64,000 nt of DNA from Callorhinus ursinus (GCF_003265705.1 NW_020313005.1:20286797-20350796), one strand, 5' to 3'; positions 21,713-33,471 are shown, counted from the first letter of the stretch. Numbers and translations: made by a program. The notes: generated from the letters alone by a model not told the origin.

Positions 21713-22557
21713 ATAAATGCACCCTGCAAGACTGTGTCCCAGATGAGCCAGAGGTGTCCATCCAGACATGCCCTGTGGGCAGGTGAAAGACCTTAGACTC
21801 TCAGAGTACCAGATGGAGAGACTAACCAGCAAGGCTGATTTAGTTGCTCCTCCTAGATCTCCAGTATTCATTCACTTAGCAGGGTCCCGACAGCCACTAT
21901 ACCAGCCTCAGGATATCTAGGCCAACGTGGTAAGTCCAATCAGGACCTGGCCTCAATAACAAAGAACTGTAGGTTATTACTCAGGGCTATGCATGCTTCC
22001 ATTCTGTCCCAGAAGCCAGCCTTGTTTTATTTGTGCCAAGGAGGTGACTTTAAAGGTAGGGCAATACTCCCAAATGCCCCTCCTCCAAAGAACACTGGTG
22101 GGTAGATGGGACCAGTATTATTTTTGTTATCAGTCATGCAGAGATCAAATTAAAAACACAATGGTCTCATTCACCTTCTCTCAGCTCTCCCCCATCCCTG
22201 CATGTACATCACAGATGCACCTAGAGAATAACCAGAGACATAAAGCATACCCAGTTGCAAACCAGGCTATACTCATCCGGTAATTTTCTCTTGAGCATAC
22301 TCCACACGAATATCCTCCACCTGATTTAGATGATGTGTTAGAAATAGGCCATTAAGTCTGGGGTCTGCACGGTTCTCATGAAAAAGGCAAAGTGGCTATT
22401 CATTCAAAGTATGGACATTTGTTATAATTAGGGAAGGCAACACTGGAACTCTGGAGGAGAGAAGGACTGAGTTCTGGCAAAAAAGAAAAATTACACAAAC
22501 TTCAACCCCAGAAGTCCGAAAAACGGCAGTAGAACGTTCTCGAAAGAAACAGTTGGC
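21713..22557. other. Unassigned sequence
   Basis: About 845 bp, no repeat recognised. A 96-codon frame at 21993-22283 begins with CPRSQPCFICAK, but there is no supporting codon pattern or homology that I can recall. Confidence 0.5.
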
Positions 22558-22690
22558 CAGCGACCAGCTGTGTGACCACAAACAAATCAGCAACCTCTCT
22601 TGTTCTTTCACCTGCAACAAAATAAGGGTTGAATTCCATGATCTCCAAGATACTCATCTGGTTTGGGAACTCGATTCTGCTAATCCATCC
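22558..22690 (+). mobile_element. MIR SINE
   Basis: agctgtgtgaccacaaacaa, cagcaacctctcttgttctt, acctgcaacaaaataagggt and ccatgatctccaagatact are the sense MIR core and 3' part (the gtgtgaccttgggcaag... to ...gatgatctccaagg pattern). Confidence 0.8.
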
Positions 22691-24099
22691 CAGGGAGGAT
22701 TTTCTGAAGAAAGAGAAATTTTCAAGGGGCAGGAGAGGAAAGAATGTTAGGTAGGGAATTGCAGCCTACTTTCTCTTGATGAAAAGAGATCAAATTCACA
22801 GCAAATTATCCTACCAAATGACTAAGAAAAGAAATATAGATGTGAAACAATTATTTATATTTCAGCTTTTTACTAGTGAAAATTCTTGTCTATTTTAATT
22901 AAATTGAAGAATGAATTTGCTTAACCACTGAATTTGTTTAATAGGCTGGCATTAGAATAAAAGATCTATCATTGTAGCTCTATAATTTCTCATTTTTTAT
23001 TCTGAATTTAATCATACATTTTGTATAAGTGCAAACGTGAAACATTTTGATGCAAAATTCATAGAATGGAAGCATATTAAAATAAAATTTAAATGGAATA
23101 ATTTCTCTTTGACAGCTACATTCAATAACTTAAGTCTTAGATTTAGTTCAGAAGCTGCCATTCCAAAGAATTTGTAAGCACTGCATTATGGGTCAATTGA
23201 AGAATTGTGAGCTAGGGGAAGGTTATCTCCCTCACCCTCTCCCTTCCCTGCCACATCCCATGCCTTTCCTCTCAATCACCTGGTGACTGAGGTGCCTTTT
23301 CAGGCACCCCTGCTCTGCTTTTGTCCCTCAGCCCTTCAGGATTCCCCTCCCTTTCCTCATTACTCCACCTGCTATAACTCCCAACTTGATTGTGCCTGTT
23401 GCCCAAGCCTCCAATTTCCCAGATATTTCTCTATCCCGCTTTCATCAAAACTAGGCTGCTCTGTCTTCCATTTCCCCAGGCTACATTCCTGAGAATCTGT
23501 AGTCTGTTTTGATGGTCTGCTAAAAATCCAAGTGCTCCGTGGTGTATCAAGAGAAAAAGAAGGCAGGTAGCAAAGGAGGAAATTGTCCTGGGCTCCACTG
23601 TCTCAGGGAAACTGCCCCGAAACCTTGGAGGGCAATTCCTGGAGCTCACCTTCAAAGGGTTATTAATAAACAGGAGTGGTTTCAGGGCAGAGTACTCTGG
23701 CATATGCTCATTAATATGAACAAATATTTAAAGAGTCACCAGGGCAATGAGCATTAAGAAAACTGTCATCTAAGAGAAAATTCAGGGAATTGGAAATGTT
23801 TATCGTGGAAAAGAAGAGACTTAAGAAACCAAATATCACACAGGACAAGGTATTTTGACGCATGGCTTTGACCCCACAGTGTGAAGTAGGAAGAGTATTT
23901 GAGTTACAGGAAGGCAGATTTCAACTTCATGTAACAGAAATCTTCCTAAAACGTTAGAAGTGTGTATTGGTGAGAAGGACTAGTCTGTGAGGTCAGAAGC
24001 TTGCGTTTTGCTGAAGATAAGTAGAGGGGAACTAGTCCCACTGAGGAATTATTCTTGAAGAGGGAAATTTGATTAATGACCATCCATTGAACACTTGCT
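22691..24099. other. Unassigned sequence, 1.4 kb
   Basis: AT-rich from 22790 to 23160, then pyrimidine-rich from 23215 to 23480. No family or exon recognised, and frames are at most 90 codons. It contains no carnivore SINE. Confidence 0.5.
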
Positions 24100-24196
24100 T
24101 TTTTTAAAGTAAGCTCCACACTCAGCGTACAGCCCAACATAGGGCTTGAACTTACGACCCTGAGATCAAAACTTGAACTGAGATCAAGAGTTGGAT
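24100..24196 (-). mobile_element. Short-type Can-SINE, truncated
   Basis: Antisense short SINE: tttttaaagtaagctccaca, catagggcttgaacttacga, ccctgagatcaaaacttg. The head complement (ctgagccacccaggc...) is missing because the element stops where the next SINE begins. Confidence 0.8.
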
Positions 24197-24201
24197 ACTC
24201 A

Positions 24202-24380
24202 GGGGTGCCTGGATGATATACTTGGTTGAGCAACCAGCTCTTGGTTTTGGCTGGGGTTGTGACCTTGGGGTCAAGGGATCAAGCCCCGGGTCCAATTCTG
24301 TGCTCAATGCAGAGTCTGCTTGGGATTCTCTCTCCCACTACCCCTCCTCCACCTCTCAAATAAATAGATAACTCTTTAAA
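24202..24380 (+). mobile_element. Can-SINE, abutting a truncated antisense SINE
   Basis: Sense copy with a diverged head (ggggtgcctggatgatatac), gggatcaagccccgggtcc, a shortened CT middle and a caaataaatagataac tail. It lies back to back with the truncated short SINE. Confidence 0.9.
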
Positions 24381-26889
24381 GTGTCTGTCCAGTTATTTCT
24401 CAGTCTCCTAGGATAAAACCTTCTTGCCTGGCCAACAGGAAAAAGGAGAGGCTTAAGGACAGAAAACCATGGCAGTCCCAGTGGGAATGGGAAACCTATT
24501 TTGGAATTTGGTTTCGGATTGGAGGCTACTGGGTAAGGCCAGTCAGGAGACTCAGGAGACTGGAAAAATATTCAGATTTTAGTGGCTGAATAGATGCAGT
24601 TGCTAACCTTAAAATAAAACAGCCAGTGATTTTACCAAGAAAGTAGGCTTATTTGGGAACTGCAGAAGAATTGCAATCTGGGAAATGCAAGCCTGGCAAA
24701 ATCATTGGCAAGTCAGGTGAATAAAGGAGCAGAACATTACTTTATAGAGAAAAAGGAGGAAACTGGGAAGCCCTGCTTTGAATGAAAATCTATCGGAGGA
24801 AAATGAGAGTCCAGGGTTGTGATGGTCCCCACTGCCTGAGTTGTGTCAGTTTCTCATTGGCTGGGCCAATGGGACAAAACCTTCCTTCCCCTCCTGCTGA
24901 GGTAGTAAGGTTAAGTTTTTCTTATTGGAGAAATGCAAGCTGTGCTTCTTCTGTCGGGGTCTGCATTTGACAAGTTGGTAGGGCCTGAGGATTCCCCCCT
25001 TCTAGCCTCCTGACTCCCTGTAAATGAGGTTTCCCTCCATCAGCTTCACACAGTTTTCACCTGGAACTGGGCACACTACCTACATCCCAACCCTAAAGGG
25101 CATGGTTTGCCCAGAAAACTGGGCCAAGAATGTTGGAATCATGGGGGAGAAGTTTGGAGGTGGTAAGGGCACCTGTACATGGTAAGCTATGGATAGCAGG
25201 CTGTTTCCAAACCAAGGACTGTCATTGGTCTGTCTGCTCAACCCTCAGATTCCTTCTTCATGTTCTTCTCAACAGCCAACTGAGCAGAAACTGACTCCAG
25301 TCTGGTAAGGATGGTTGCAGAAGGAGATGAAGGAAACACACCATGTCTGAAGACCCAAGATATTGAGGACCAAACTCTGATGGCAGCAGAACTGATCAGA
25401 GACCTGGGGAGTCTGCTGTTTGAGGTGGTTCTTGGTGGCTCAGTCTGAGTTAACAGCTGAAATGTCAGGAGAATCTTCTGGAGGCCTTTCTTGATGCATA
25501 TGAGAGACCTGAGGAGACTTTGAGAAGAGGGACCAGCCTGTGCTACCCATCCTAAGTTTATGAAACTCAGTGATTAACACAATCCCATTACCCCTGCCCC
25601 CCTCCATAGGGCTCTTATTGGCATTTACCCACGTTCACAGCTCAGACAAGAGCCCAAAAGTCAACATCACCTCAAGTAGTCCAATTTCCTTTCCAGTCGC
25701 AGCATGTCTCCTAGGTCAAGATACTGATCCAGTACAGATGGGATTCCTTCAGAAGTGACCCTGAGGCTCCTGAGTGATCCGGAGGTAGAATTTTATTTTA
25801 CTGTTTATAGTGCAAACAGGATGCGACACACTTCAAGCACAGCAGAATTAATAAACCTCACAGAAATGCCAAGAAGTCCTTGAGGGGGAAAAATAGCCTT
25901 GATTCCAGAGAAAAGGAAAAATTGTGATAGTTACTCCCCCAAAGAAACCACTTAAAGGAGTCAGATGATTTTCTAACACAGAGAGGCTAAAGTAAAACAC
26001 CCCGAGCTGGAGCAAATGCCAAAAGGAGGTCCCTTGAAATAGTCAATATTGCAACATTAATATCCAGATGGCTCTCTACTGCAGGCAAACTCTATCTGAG
26101 AAGGAAGTGGGTAGGAGGGAGGATGAGAGAGGCAACATTCGCACAAGGCAAGGAACGGGAAATGTGCATTTAATTTTAAACTGTTCTCCTGGGCTCCCCA
26201 CTGCTTGAGCCCACCAGAGAACCAGGAAAGGAAAATAGGAACATTGTGCGCTGTGTGCGCGCGCGTGTGTGTTCTCTCTGCAGTACTGTTTATTCAGTTC
26301 CCACGTGTTACTTCAGGGCAACGTTTTCCAAAGGGGGTCCTACCCAACACTAGTTCTTGTTCTCCGAGAGGTTAATGTGTGTTACTGCTGAGGGACAAGG
26401 GGGAGGGATGTCCTGTGATCAGACTATTTCACAAATACCGGATTTATCAACATTTCAAATGTTTGCTTACTGCAGAATTTCTAGACTGCTTTAACCTGCT
26501 GATGTACACTGTAACTTTCCAAACAGGGAACTAGATGACATTGCTCAAATTTAGATGAACGGATACTTCTCACGGAGTACCTTCTGGTCCTAGATAATGC
26601 TGCCTGGCAGATATCTCTTACCCCCATATCTCATCTGCCATTCAGTCTTGAGATCTGTCTCAGATTTGTCTTTTCCTTCTACTCAGCCCCCCACTGCCCT
26701 AATCTGAGCAGTGGCCTCCGGGCTGGGTTGCCCAGGTGAGGTTCTGCACCTTGAATTCTATTCCACACACTACCCACGGCCTTATCTTTACCAAACCCAG
26801 CCTAACTCCTCCATTTGCCTTTGAGATCCCGCAAAATCTGCACCAAATTGTCTTACCTCTACTCTTATCCAAAGGAATGAACATTTCTT
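24381..26889. other. Unassigned unique sequence, 2.5 kb
   Basis: The longest SINE-free unassigned run but one. It contains an alternating GT/CG tract at 26246-26272. No convincing exon: the longest frames are 62 codons. Composition is balanced. Confidence 0.5.
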
Positions 26890-27115
26890 GAGCGCCAGCG
26901 ACATGTATAGAACTCCTCTAAGCACTTACATTATTAGGTCATCCAATACCTCTCCATGACCTCATGAAGCAGGTGTATTTTTTTGCAATTTGTTAAATGG
27001 GAAAAGCAAGATATAGAGAAGCTCAGTAATGAGCCTGTGGTCTCCTGGCACAGGATGAAGTTCCGATGTTTGATTGCAGAACCCAGGCTCATGACCACCA
27101 CTCTGCATGCCTCTG
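26890..27115 (-). mobile_element. MIR SINE, antisense
   Basis: ttcttgagcgccagcgacat, ctcctctaagcacttacatt, cctcatgaagcaggtgtatt, tagagaagctcagtaatgag and gcagaacccaggctcatgac follow antisense MIR order. Confidence 0.75.
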
Positions 27116-27399
27116 CGATCCTCCCTGCCTTACTTCTACTTTGTCGTGGAGCTTCCCAGCCTGGGGTGCCCTCTCTTGCCTTCCTCATTCCACTGCACAA
27201 GAGCAATGACACCATCGGAACTCAGGGCTCCATGAAGCCAGGTTAAGGAGTTTGGACTTTGTCCTGAAGGAATAGGGAGCCACTGGAGGATTTCGGAAGG
27301 TATATGCAGGATTAGATTTGTGCTTTGATAGCTCTCTCTATACAGAGTGCAACACAGATTGGGTTAAATTTGACAAAATCAGAGAAGGATAGAGAATAA

Positions 27400-27572
27400 G
27401 GCCAACACACAGGGCATGTAAATGAATACATTATTTTAACCCTCACAACCTGTGAGGTCAGTGAATTGCTCTTATCACCCCCCACCTTATAAACGAGGAA
27501 ACTAAGGGACAGAGAGATCAAGGAACCTGCCCAATGTTACATAGCTAGAAAGTGCTGGAACCAGGTTTCAAG
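27400..27572 (-). mobile_element. MIR SINE, antisense
   Basis: attattttaaccctcacaac, ctgtgaggtcagtgaattgc, ttataaacgaggaaactaag, ggacagagagatcaaggaac and acatagctagaaagtgctgg are antisense MIR core text. Confidence 0.85.
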
Positions 27573-27706
27573 CTGAAACTGCTTGTTTTTTTTTTTAAGA
27601 TTTTATTTTTAAGTCATCTCTACACCCAATGTAGGGCTCAAACTCACAACCGCAAGATCAAGAGTTACATGCTCTGCCAACTGAGCCGGCCAGTCGCCCC
27701 TGAAAC
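27573..27706 (-). mobile_element. Short-type Can-SINE (first of a tandem pair)
   Basis: Antisense short SINE at 27581-27699 (tctacacccaatgtagggct, tgccaactgagccggccagt). CTGAAAC occurs at 27573-27579 and 27700-27706, and again at 27914-27920 beyond the next SINE. Confidence 0.9.
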
Positions 27707-27920
27707 TTTCTTTCTTCTTTTCTCTTTTTAAGATTATTTACTTATTTATTTATTTGGGGAGTGGGGGGAGAGGAAGAGGAAGAGAGAGAATCCCAAGCAG
27801 ACTCCACACGCTGAGCACAGAGCCTGACTCGGGCCTCGATCCCATGATCGAGATCATGACCAGAGCTAAAATCAAGAGTTGGATCCCCAACCAACTGAGC
27901 CACACAGGTGTTCCTGAAAC
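27700..27920 (-). mobile_element. Can-SINE (second of a tandem pair)
   Basis: Antisense SINEC at about 27708-27913 with gggcctcgatcccatgatcg and ccaactgagccacacaggtg. It shares the CTGAAAC border with the short SINE on its left, so both insertions used the same target sequence. Confidence 0.92.
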
Positions 27921-28433
27921 CGTACTATTTCTAAAGTGACACTCTCTTAATGCTTCAAAGGGAAACTTGCTGCCTCTCCTGAGCATATTTATACTATTTT
28001 TATACTATTTTCTAACCTTTTGTCTGTGCTCAAAATAGCCCATTCCTATTTTTAAATGGACTGGGAAGGGGCAGATTGGACGCAGGAAGCCCATGAGGAG
28101 GCTGTGGCCGGTCAGCCACGTGGGGAGCCTTTGTGGCATCCGGAACTAAGGCAGAGGCAGGAACAATGCAGACAAGCGGACAGATTTGGGAACGATCCAG
28201 GAGGGGGAGCCCACCCAGGACGGGTGCCAAATGAGATGTGAGAAATAAGGGAGAAAGAAGACCTGAGAGTCATTCTCAGTGTTCAGGTTGGAAAATTGGG
28301 TGCCACTCCCAGCTCTCATTGCCTGGTGTGGGGGTTCGTCCAGCCATCTTTTGGCTGGGCTGCCTGGCTCCCAGCTCTTCAACCTCAACTCCATTATCAA
28401 CACACTGGCAGCCTCACCTTGATCAAATGAAGA

Positions 28434-28673
28434 GACACCTAGGGATATTTATTTATTTATTTATTTTTAAAGACTTTATTTATTTATTTATTTGACAGCG
28501 AGAGAGAGAACACAAGCAGGGGGAGCAGCAGAGGGAGAGGGAGAAGCAGGCTCCTTGCTGAGCAGGGAGCCCGATGAGGGGCTCGATCCCAGTACCCCGG
28601 GATCATGAACTGAGCCAAAGGCAGACGCTTAACGACTGAGCCACCCAGGCACCCCGACACCTAGGGATATTTA
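28434..28673 (-). mobile_element. Can-SINE with perfect 18-bp TSD
   Basis: Antisense, near-consensus SINE at 28452-28655. GACACCTAGGGATATTTA is perfectly repeated at 28434-28451 and 28656-28673. The clean duplication and low divergence indicate a recent insertion. Confidence 0.97.
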
Positions 28674-28689
28674 CAAAGCATCCTATGAT

Positions 28690-28810
28690 TATTTTTCCTT
28701 TCAGTGGAGACTTGAGTTACTAGGGAGGTATGGATTGTGTGCCAGGCACAGTGCAAGACATCAGACTCAGTGGATGGAGATGTGGATTAAGGTACATCGA
28801 AATATATTAT
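28690..28810 (-). mobile_element. Possible L2 remnant
   Basis: tgtgtgccaggcacagtgcaagacatc resembles the antisense L2 terminus. The match is short. Confidence 0.4.
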
Positions 28811-28814
28811 CTTA

Positions 28815-29479
28815 AAAAAAAAACCACTCCACTGACAGCCTGGAAGGTCAATGGGACACATGGTTGCCTACTTATGATTTGAAGTGGAAAGAAGTTCTCT
28901 CTGCCCCTAAATCCACCCCCACCCCCGCGGATGCCACAACTCACCATTTGAGAGTCCACAGACGTCCAAACAGGAGATCTTGGAGCTCACGTAACCAAAC
29001 ACCTTGATTTTTCATAGGTGGAAAGTGAGCCCAGAGAAATTCTGTGATTTGTTCAGCATCACACAACTTGTTACAGGTCCCAGATTGAGAGTCCCTGAAC
29101 TCCCCTGATGTCTCGCTCTCTCTAGAATCTTCTTTGATAACAGAAATCCCAGAGGGAAGGAGAGGCACTACTTGAACATTCCCAGGCCCTTCAAGTGAAA
29201 TCCTGAGAGGCTTTCCTTTGTTCCGCATAGAAGGATCTTCTAGGATGCTTTGCTTAGAGAGGCCAGTGATCCCTCACAGTAAGAATCCCTTTCTCCACAG
29301 CAAGCAGCTGGGACAGAGCTCCTGGTACCTCTCCAGGTTGCAGAGGGACATTGTCCCCCGGGACATCTGCTCAGCTATTTGGGGGACAGTCTGCAGACCT
29401 CTTTTAAACATCCAGGGGACCAGCTATGCCTTTGTCCAAACAGATGAGCCCCAAGTCATTGAATCATAAATCTTTAACA
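28815..29479. other. Unassigned sequence
   Basis: About 660 bp. A 95-codon minus frame (28941-29228) and an 83-codon plus frame (29218-29469) abut, but neither shows a known domain or a start context that convinces me. Confidence 0.5.
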
Positions 29480-29900
29480 AGATGGATCTCTTATCTAGTC
29501 CAGCTCTTAAGATAAGATTTATTATCCCAATTTTACAGATAAGGGCCTGAGTCCCAGAGAGGTTAACCGACTTGCCCAAGGTCGTATCACTAGTAATTAG
29601 AACAGTCACTTAAGGCTATTACCTACTTAGAACCCTAGTGGCATAGAATGTCAGGGCTGGAAGAGAATCTTATAAATACAGTGACCACATTTTCAGAACC
29701 CAAAACTGGGACATTTAGCCAGAGAAACCCAAGTGCACTTACAGGGACAGTGAAGAGATTATTCGAATTGGTGCTGCCCCAGAAAAAGGGATTTATGGCT
29801 GCGATTCTTAGAGATCAAGTCCAATCCCCCTCATTTCATCGTTAGTCGAGGCAACTGAAGGCCAGAGAGGCTGACTGACTTTGCCGGAGGTCGTAGGCAG
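29480..29900 (-). mobile_element. MIR-related remnants (probably two), antisense
   Basis: At 29510-29600 are tatcccaattttacagataa, gtcccagagaggttaaccga and cttgcccaaggtcgtatcac. At 29640-29890 are gaatgtcagggctggaagag, ccaatccccctcatttcatc and aactgaaggccagagaggct. Both sets are antisense MIR-type text. The borders are uncertain. Confidence 0.65.
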
Positions 29901-30324
29901 AAACGTTTTCTGTTTTCTCAACTCCGAAGGTTGAGTCAACAGGGTGTGGGTGGGGGTGGACAAAAAGGGGCCATTGTTCCCGGCTGCTTTTCCTCAAGCT
30001 GACTGACCTAACCCCACAGTGCCTGCTTGCATCCACAGTGGGTGCGGCAGTCCCCTAAACAGCAGAGGGGTAACACTGAAGCCAGACAGAGCTCAGGGTC
30101 TCGCACTCTTGCAGACCTGGGCAGCTAGGCAAAGGGAATCCGGAGAACTAAAAATACTTCTCCTTCAGGAGGGTCACATTATGTAGAAAGTAGACATTAT
30201 TTTCTATTTTCTAGGCTTCCTTTTTTTTTTTTTCCTCCCAGAAACAGGACGTTAAAATGACAAGATATAAACTAATAACCCCTCTGGCTTCCTAAATGCT
30301 GGTGTAACTCAAGGAAACAAGTCT
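29901..30324. other. Unassigned sequence
   Basis: A G-rich patch at about 29941-29959 (gggtgtgggtgggggtgg) and a T12 run at about 30222-30233. No family recognised. Confidence 0.5.
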
Positions 30325-30405
30325 AACTGTCAAGTATTTAATAAGGATCTACATAAGCCCTGTAATGAGCTAGGCCCTATAAATATTTATTATTAAATCT
30401 TCAAT
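30325..30405 (-). mobile_element. Possible L2/MIR end, antisense
   Basis: tatttaataaggatctacat followed by tgtaatgagctaggccctat resembles the antisense L2/MIR terminal text (attgagcacctactatgtgccaggc pattern). Confidence 0.45.
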
Positions 30406-31607
30406 TTGCCCTTAACCCCTCCTTCGTGCCCTGTTTGACCTCATTTTATATTTAGTAAGAGAAAAGAAGAGAGACTAAAAGAATTAGCTCAAGGGCTCCG
30501 GGTGAGTCCCTTTCCAGTCAGTGCCTTTGGCCTGGAGGCCCCCGATCGCTAGATCAACACTCCTTCCCACATTAAAAAGTGCATTTCATAGCGTCCTTTT
30601 AACACTGCAGCCCTCCAAATTAGGACTCCAAGTAGCTGATGGAATCCTTCCAACTGTCAGCCTAACCTCTCCTCTATGCAAATGCAGAACTACTCTGCTG
30701 ATACAGAAATTACTTCCCGGAAAACCAATTTCCTCCTTATTGTCCTGCAGGCTACTGAGAGACACCCCGCTGGGTGGGGTGGGGCTCCAGGCCTGCTCAT
30801 TCCACGCAGAGAGTGACACTGCAGAGAGCATGTTGCTGAGGCGGAGATTTGGAAGCTGTGTTTGAATGGAAGTTGTGTTCCCAAGTCCCCCGTTTAGAAA
30901 TTGTTTTCCTGATGCTGATTTTCCATTGGTCTAGTTGCCTTTCACCCTCCAAGGCCCTGGAGCTAGTGTTCTCAAAGCCTCACTGCCCAGGATACACCCG
31001 CTATTGTCCCGGTTCAACAATTATTTCATTCATTACTTCGTTCGTTCATTCATTTCCTCTAAATTTGTTTCCAAAGAACCATAAAACCTGCCATTCAAGC
31101 CCACCCTCCATTCCACTGGCAAAGAATCAAGATGGGAGGTGAATGGCCAGGCTCTACAATGCGCTCCCCAACACTCTGTCCAAATTAGGGCACTTTTCTA
31201 TGTCCATTCACCCCAACCTTCAATCCTGCCTTGAATGAAAGCAAGTGACAGCGAACTCGAGAAGAGCTAATAAAAACCTGATCTCTCTGATAGCATCTTC
31301 TTTAATTATTTAAAGAAAGGGACGGCCTGTTTAAAAACACTTCCTGTTCCAGTTCTTTTGTTAAAACTCTCTTCAAGTCAGTGACAGGTTGTGGAATGAG
31401 AGTAGGAAGAGGCTGGCCCTGCAGAGGGGGTACGGCAGGAAAGATGCTTTCTGGATATAAAAAGAAGGATAATGTGCAAGACCCGTTGTTTAGGAGTAAG
31501 TTATGCCCACATCTTCCTTGCCAGTCAAAAATGGCAAATGTCAGAAAAGACGCCTTAGACTTTTTTTTTTTTTTTAAACTGGGAACTCTCGGTCTGGAAT
31601 AGAGTCT
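30406..31607. other. Unassigned unique sequence, 1.2 kb
   Basis: Three overlapping frames of 114, 81 and 64 codons on both strands at 30521-30884, plus one of 97 codons at 30849-31142, show no known motifs. A tcattcattacttcgttcgt run near 31026 is a short TTCA-type repeat. A T15 run is at 31561-31575. Confidence 0.5.
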
Positions 31608-31740
31608 AACCTTATAGACTTTTACTTGTTTAGGTAGGCTCTACACCCAACGTGGGGCTTGAGCTCACGACCCCAAGATCAAGAGTTGCATGCTCTCTCG
31701 ACTGAGCCAGCCTGGGGTGCCCAACCTGGTAGATTTTTTA
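31608..31740 (-). mobile_element. Short-type Can-SINE
   Basis: Antisense short SINE at about 31624-31722: taggctctacacccaacgtg, gggcttgagctcacgacccc, ctcgactgagccagcctggg. Flanks aaccttatagactttt and aacctggtagattttt are an imperfect target duplication, so the copy is old. Confidence 0.88.
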
Positions 31741-31804
31741 AGAGCAGATCTGAGAAGGCCAAGAAAACAGTCAAGGTGAATTTCTACGGGAACTGGCTGG
31801 TGCC

Positions 31805-32050
31805 TGTGAATGCAGTGTAGGGAGCATGAGCTTCAGAGCTTAAGGACTGGCCCTGCCACTTGCTAATGATGTGACCTGGGTTGAGTTACTACTTATCTTC
31901 TCTAATCTTTAACTTCCTCATCGCTAAAACAAACATCATAGCAGCTACCCTGCGGAGGTGATTTGAGGATGAAATGGGAATGGGGGACGCATGTAAGAGT
32001 TTAGGGGGAGACCTGATACAGAGTAAATACACAATAAATGTTTTCTTAGA
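31805..32050 (+). mobile_element. MIR SINE, nearly full length
   Basis: ggagcatgagcttcagagct, tggccctgccacttgctaat, gatgtgacctgggttgagtt, ctttaacttcctcatcgcta and gatttgaggatgaaatggg, ending acacaataaatg. This is the complete sense MIR order. Confidence 0.9.
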
Positions 32051-32664
32051 AATGAATCGGGCACTCAACGAATTGAGAAGAAATAAAGTCAATAGGGTGA
32101 CTCTCTGGACTTTCTAACATTGTTTCTGGTAAATTTATTTCCTTGTTGCCCTTCGTACTCTGGAATATGCATTTGAATTCCTCACATAAATTTAATAGAT
32201 GTGTACTTAATTAGGATTAGACACCACATTCCGTGGAACATCTGGGTCTTTGAATGAGAGGCGACAAAAGAAAGAAAATTCAGATGGAAGGTGGTAGGAG
32301 GGAGAGAAGGAAGGTGTGGGCAGACCTGTGGTGTCGGCTCACCTGCTTTCTTAGCGCACGCAGGAAGTTTGGGAATTAGTTGCGGTCTCCTTGAATGAGA
32401 AAGTAACTAGATAGAGAGAACAGAAAAGAGGCTGATGGAGAGAGGGGCTCAGACCAAGGAATCAGATAGAAGAACAAATAAGGAGGAGAAGAAAACAGAA
32501 GCATGCTACCCAGTCTCATCAACTGCCGCCCTTGGGTATTTCCTCGCTCACCCTTTTCCCAATCCCTGTGTGTGCATTAGACAAATGTCAGCAATATTTA
32601 CAGAAGCACCTACCTGGGAAAGGCAACATCCAGGTATTGTGGAAAATAACAGGATGATTAATTT
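32051..32664. other. Unassigned sequence
   Basis: About 615 bp, with purine-rich runs at 32280-32310 and 32400-32490. The frame of 78 codons is E/K-rich by composition only. Confidence 0.5.
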
Positions 32665-32815
32665 TATTTAATGACCCTTGGACAGAGCTTACCATGTGCG
32701 AGGCACCTTTCTAAGAACTTTGTAAATATTAACTTGGCTGATCTTTAGAATAACTCAATGAGATGGGTATTTGATGGTCCCTATTTTACAGCTGAAGAAG
32801 CTGAAGCCTGAAAAT
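32665..32815 (-). mobile_element. MIR SINE, antisense
   Basis: agagcttaccatgtgcgagg, acctttctaagaactttgta, gaataactcaatgagatggg and ccctattttacagctgaaga are antisense MIR text. A second MIR follows immediately. Confidence 0.85.
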
Positions 32816-32819
32816 AATA

Positions 32820-33035
32820 ACTACTTTTTATTAGTCTCTATGATGTGGTAGGATCTTGATAGATCTTAAACACAGTCCTCAGAACACTATAAAACAGAGT
32901 TATTATTATTTGTCCCACAGAAGAAGAAACTGCAGTTCATGGAGCTTGAGTGACTTGCTTGCAATCATGCAGACAGTGAGTGGTCAGATTCCAGCTCACC
33001 GGGCTACACCACCTCCTGGATCTCCAACACACAAG
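32820..33035 (-). mobile_element. Second MIR SINE, antisense, directly adjacent
   Basis: gatcttaaacacagtcctca, tattattatttgtcccacag, aagaagaaactgcagttcat and tgacttgcttgcaatcatgc repeat the same antisense MIR order as the element just before it, so two MIRs lie in direct tandem. Confidence 0.8.
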
Positions 33036-33245
33036 CTTTACCCTCAGGAAGCTTAGATGAGATGAGGGATACCGATGCCATATAAGACAGACACAAGTGT
33101 CAGAAAAGCGTAGTGAAAATTTCACAGGTTCTTTCCTTTCCCATCATCACCATCTTATAGGATTGAAGCTCCCATGTTGCCATGGGTGGGCCAGAAATAA
33201 TCAGACTTACAGAAAAACTTGAAGTCAGAACCTCTCTCTCCACTC

Positions 33246-33471
33246 AAAAAGTCCCCTGAGGGGCACCTGGGTGGCTCAGATGGTTAAGCATCTGCCTTCG
33301 GCTCAGGTCATGATCTCCAGATCCTGGGACCGAGCCCCATGTCCAGCTCCCAGCCCAAGGGGAGTCTGCTTCTCCCTCTCCCTCTGCCTCTCCCCCTGCT
33401 TGTGTGCTCTCTCCCTCTCTCTCTCTCAAATGAATAAATAAAATCTTAAAAAAAAAAAAGTACCCTGAGTC
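33246..33471 (+). mobile_element. Can-SINE
   Basis: Sense SINE with head ggggcacctgggtggctcag at 33260 and a tail of aaatgaataaataaaatctt plus A12. The flanks aaaagtcccctgag and aaaagtaccctgag differ at one base and are the target duplication. Confidence 0.95.

Larger units (their letters stand above)
27225..28300 (-). mobile_element. L2 LINE, antisense, interrupted by later elements
   Basis: Left part (27236-27360): ggagtttggactttgtcctg, ggagccactggaggatttcg, atgcaggattagatttgtgc. The right part resumes at about 28050 (gggcagattggacgcaggaa, gcccatgaggaggctgtgg) and runs through gatgtgagaaataagggag to about 28270. This is the antisense L2 order. A MIR, a short SINE and a SINEC lie between. 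Frames at 28.0-28.5 kb overlap it and are not genes. Confidence 0.75.

Noticed and set aside
30521..30865. 114-codon frame with an overlapping antisense frame of 81 codons
   Set aside because: Overlap on both strands, no start context or domain, and ordinary local composition; no support for a gene.
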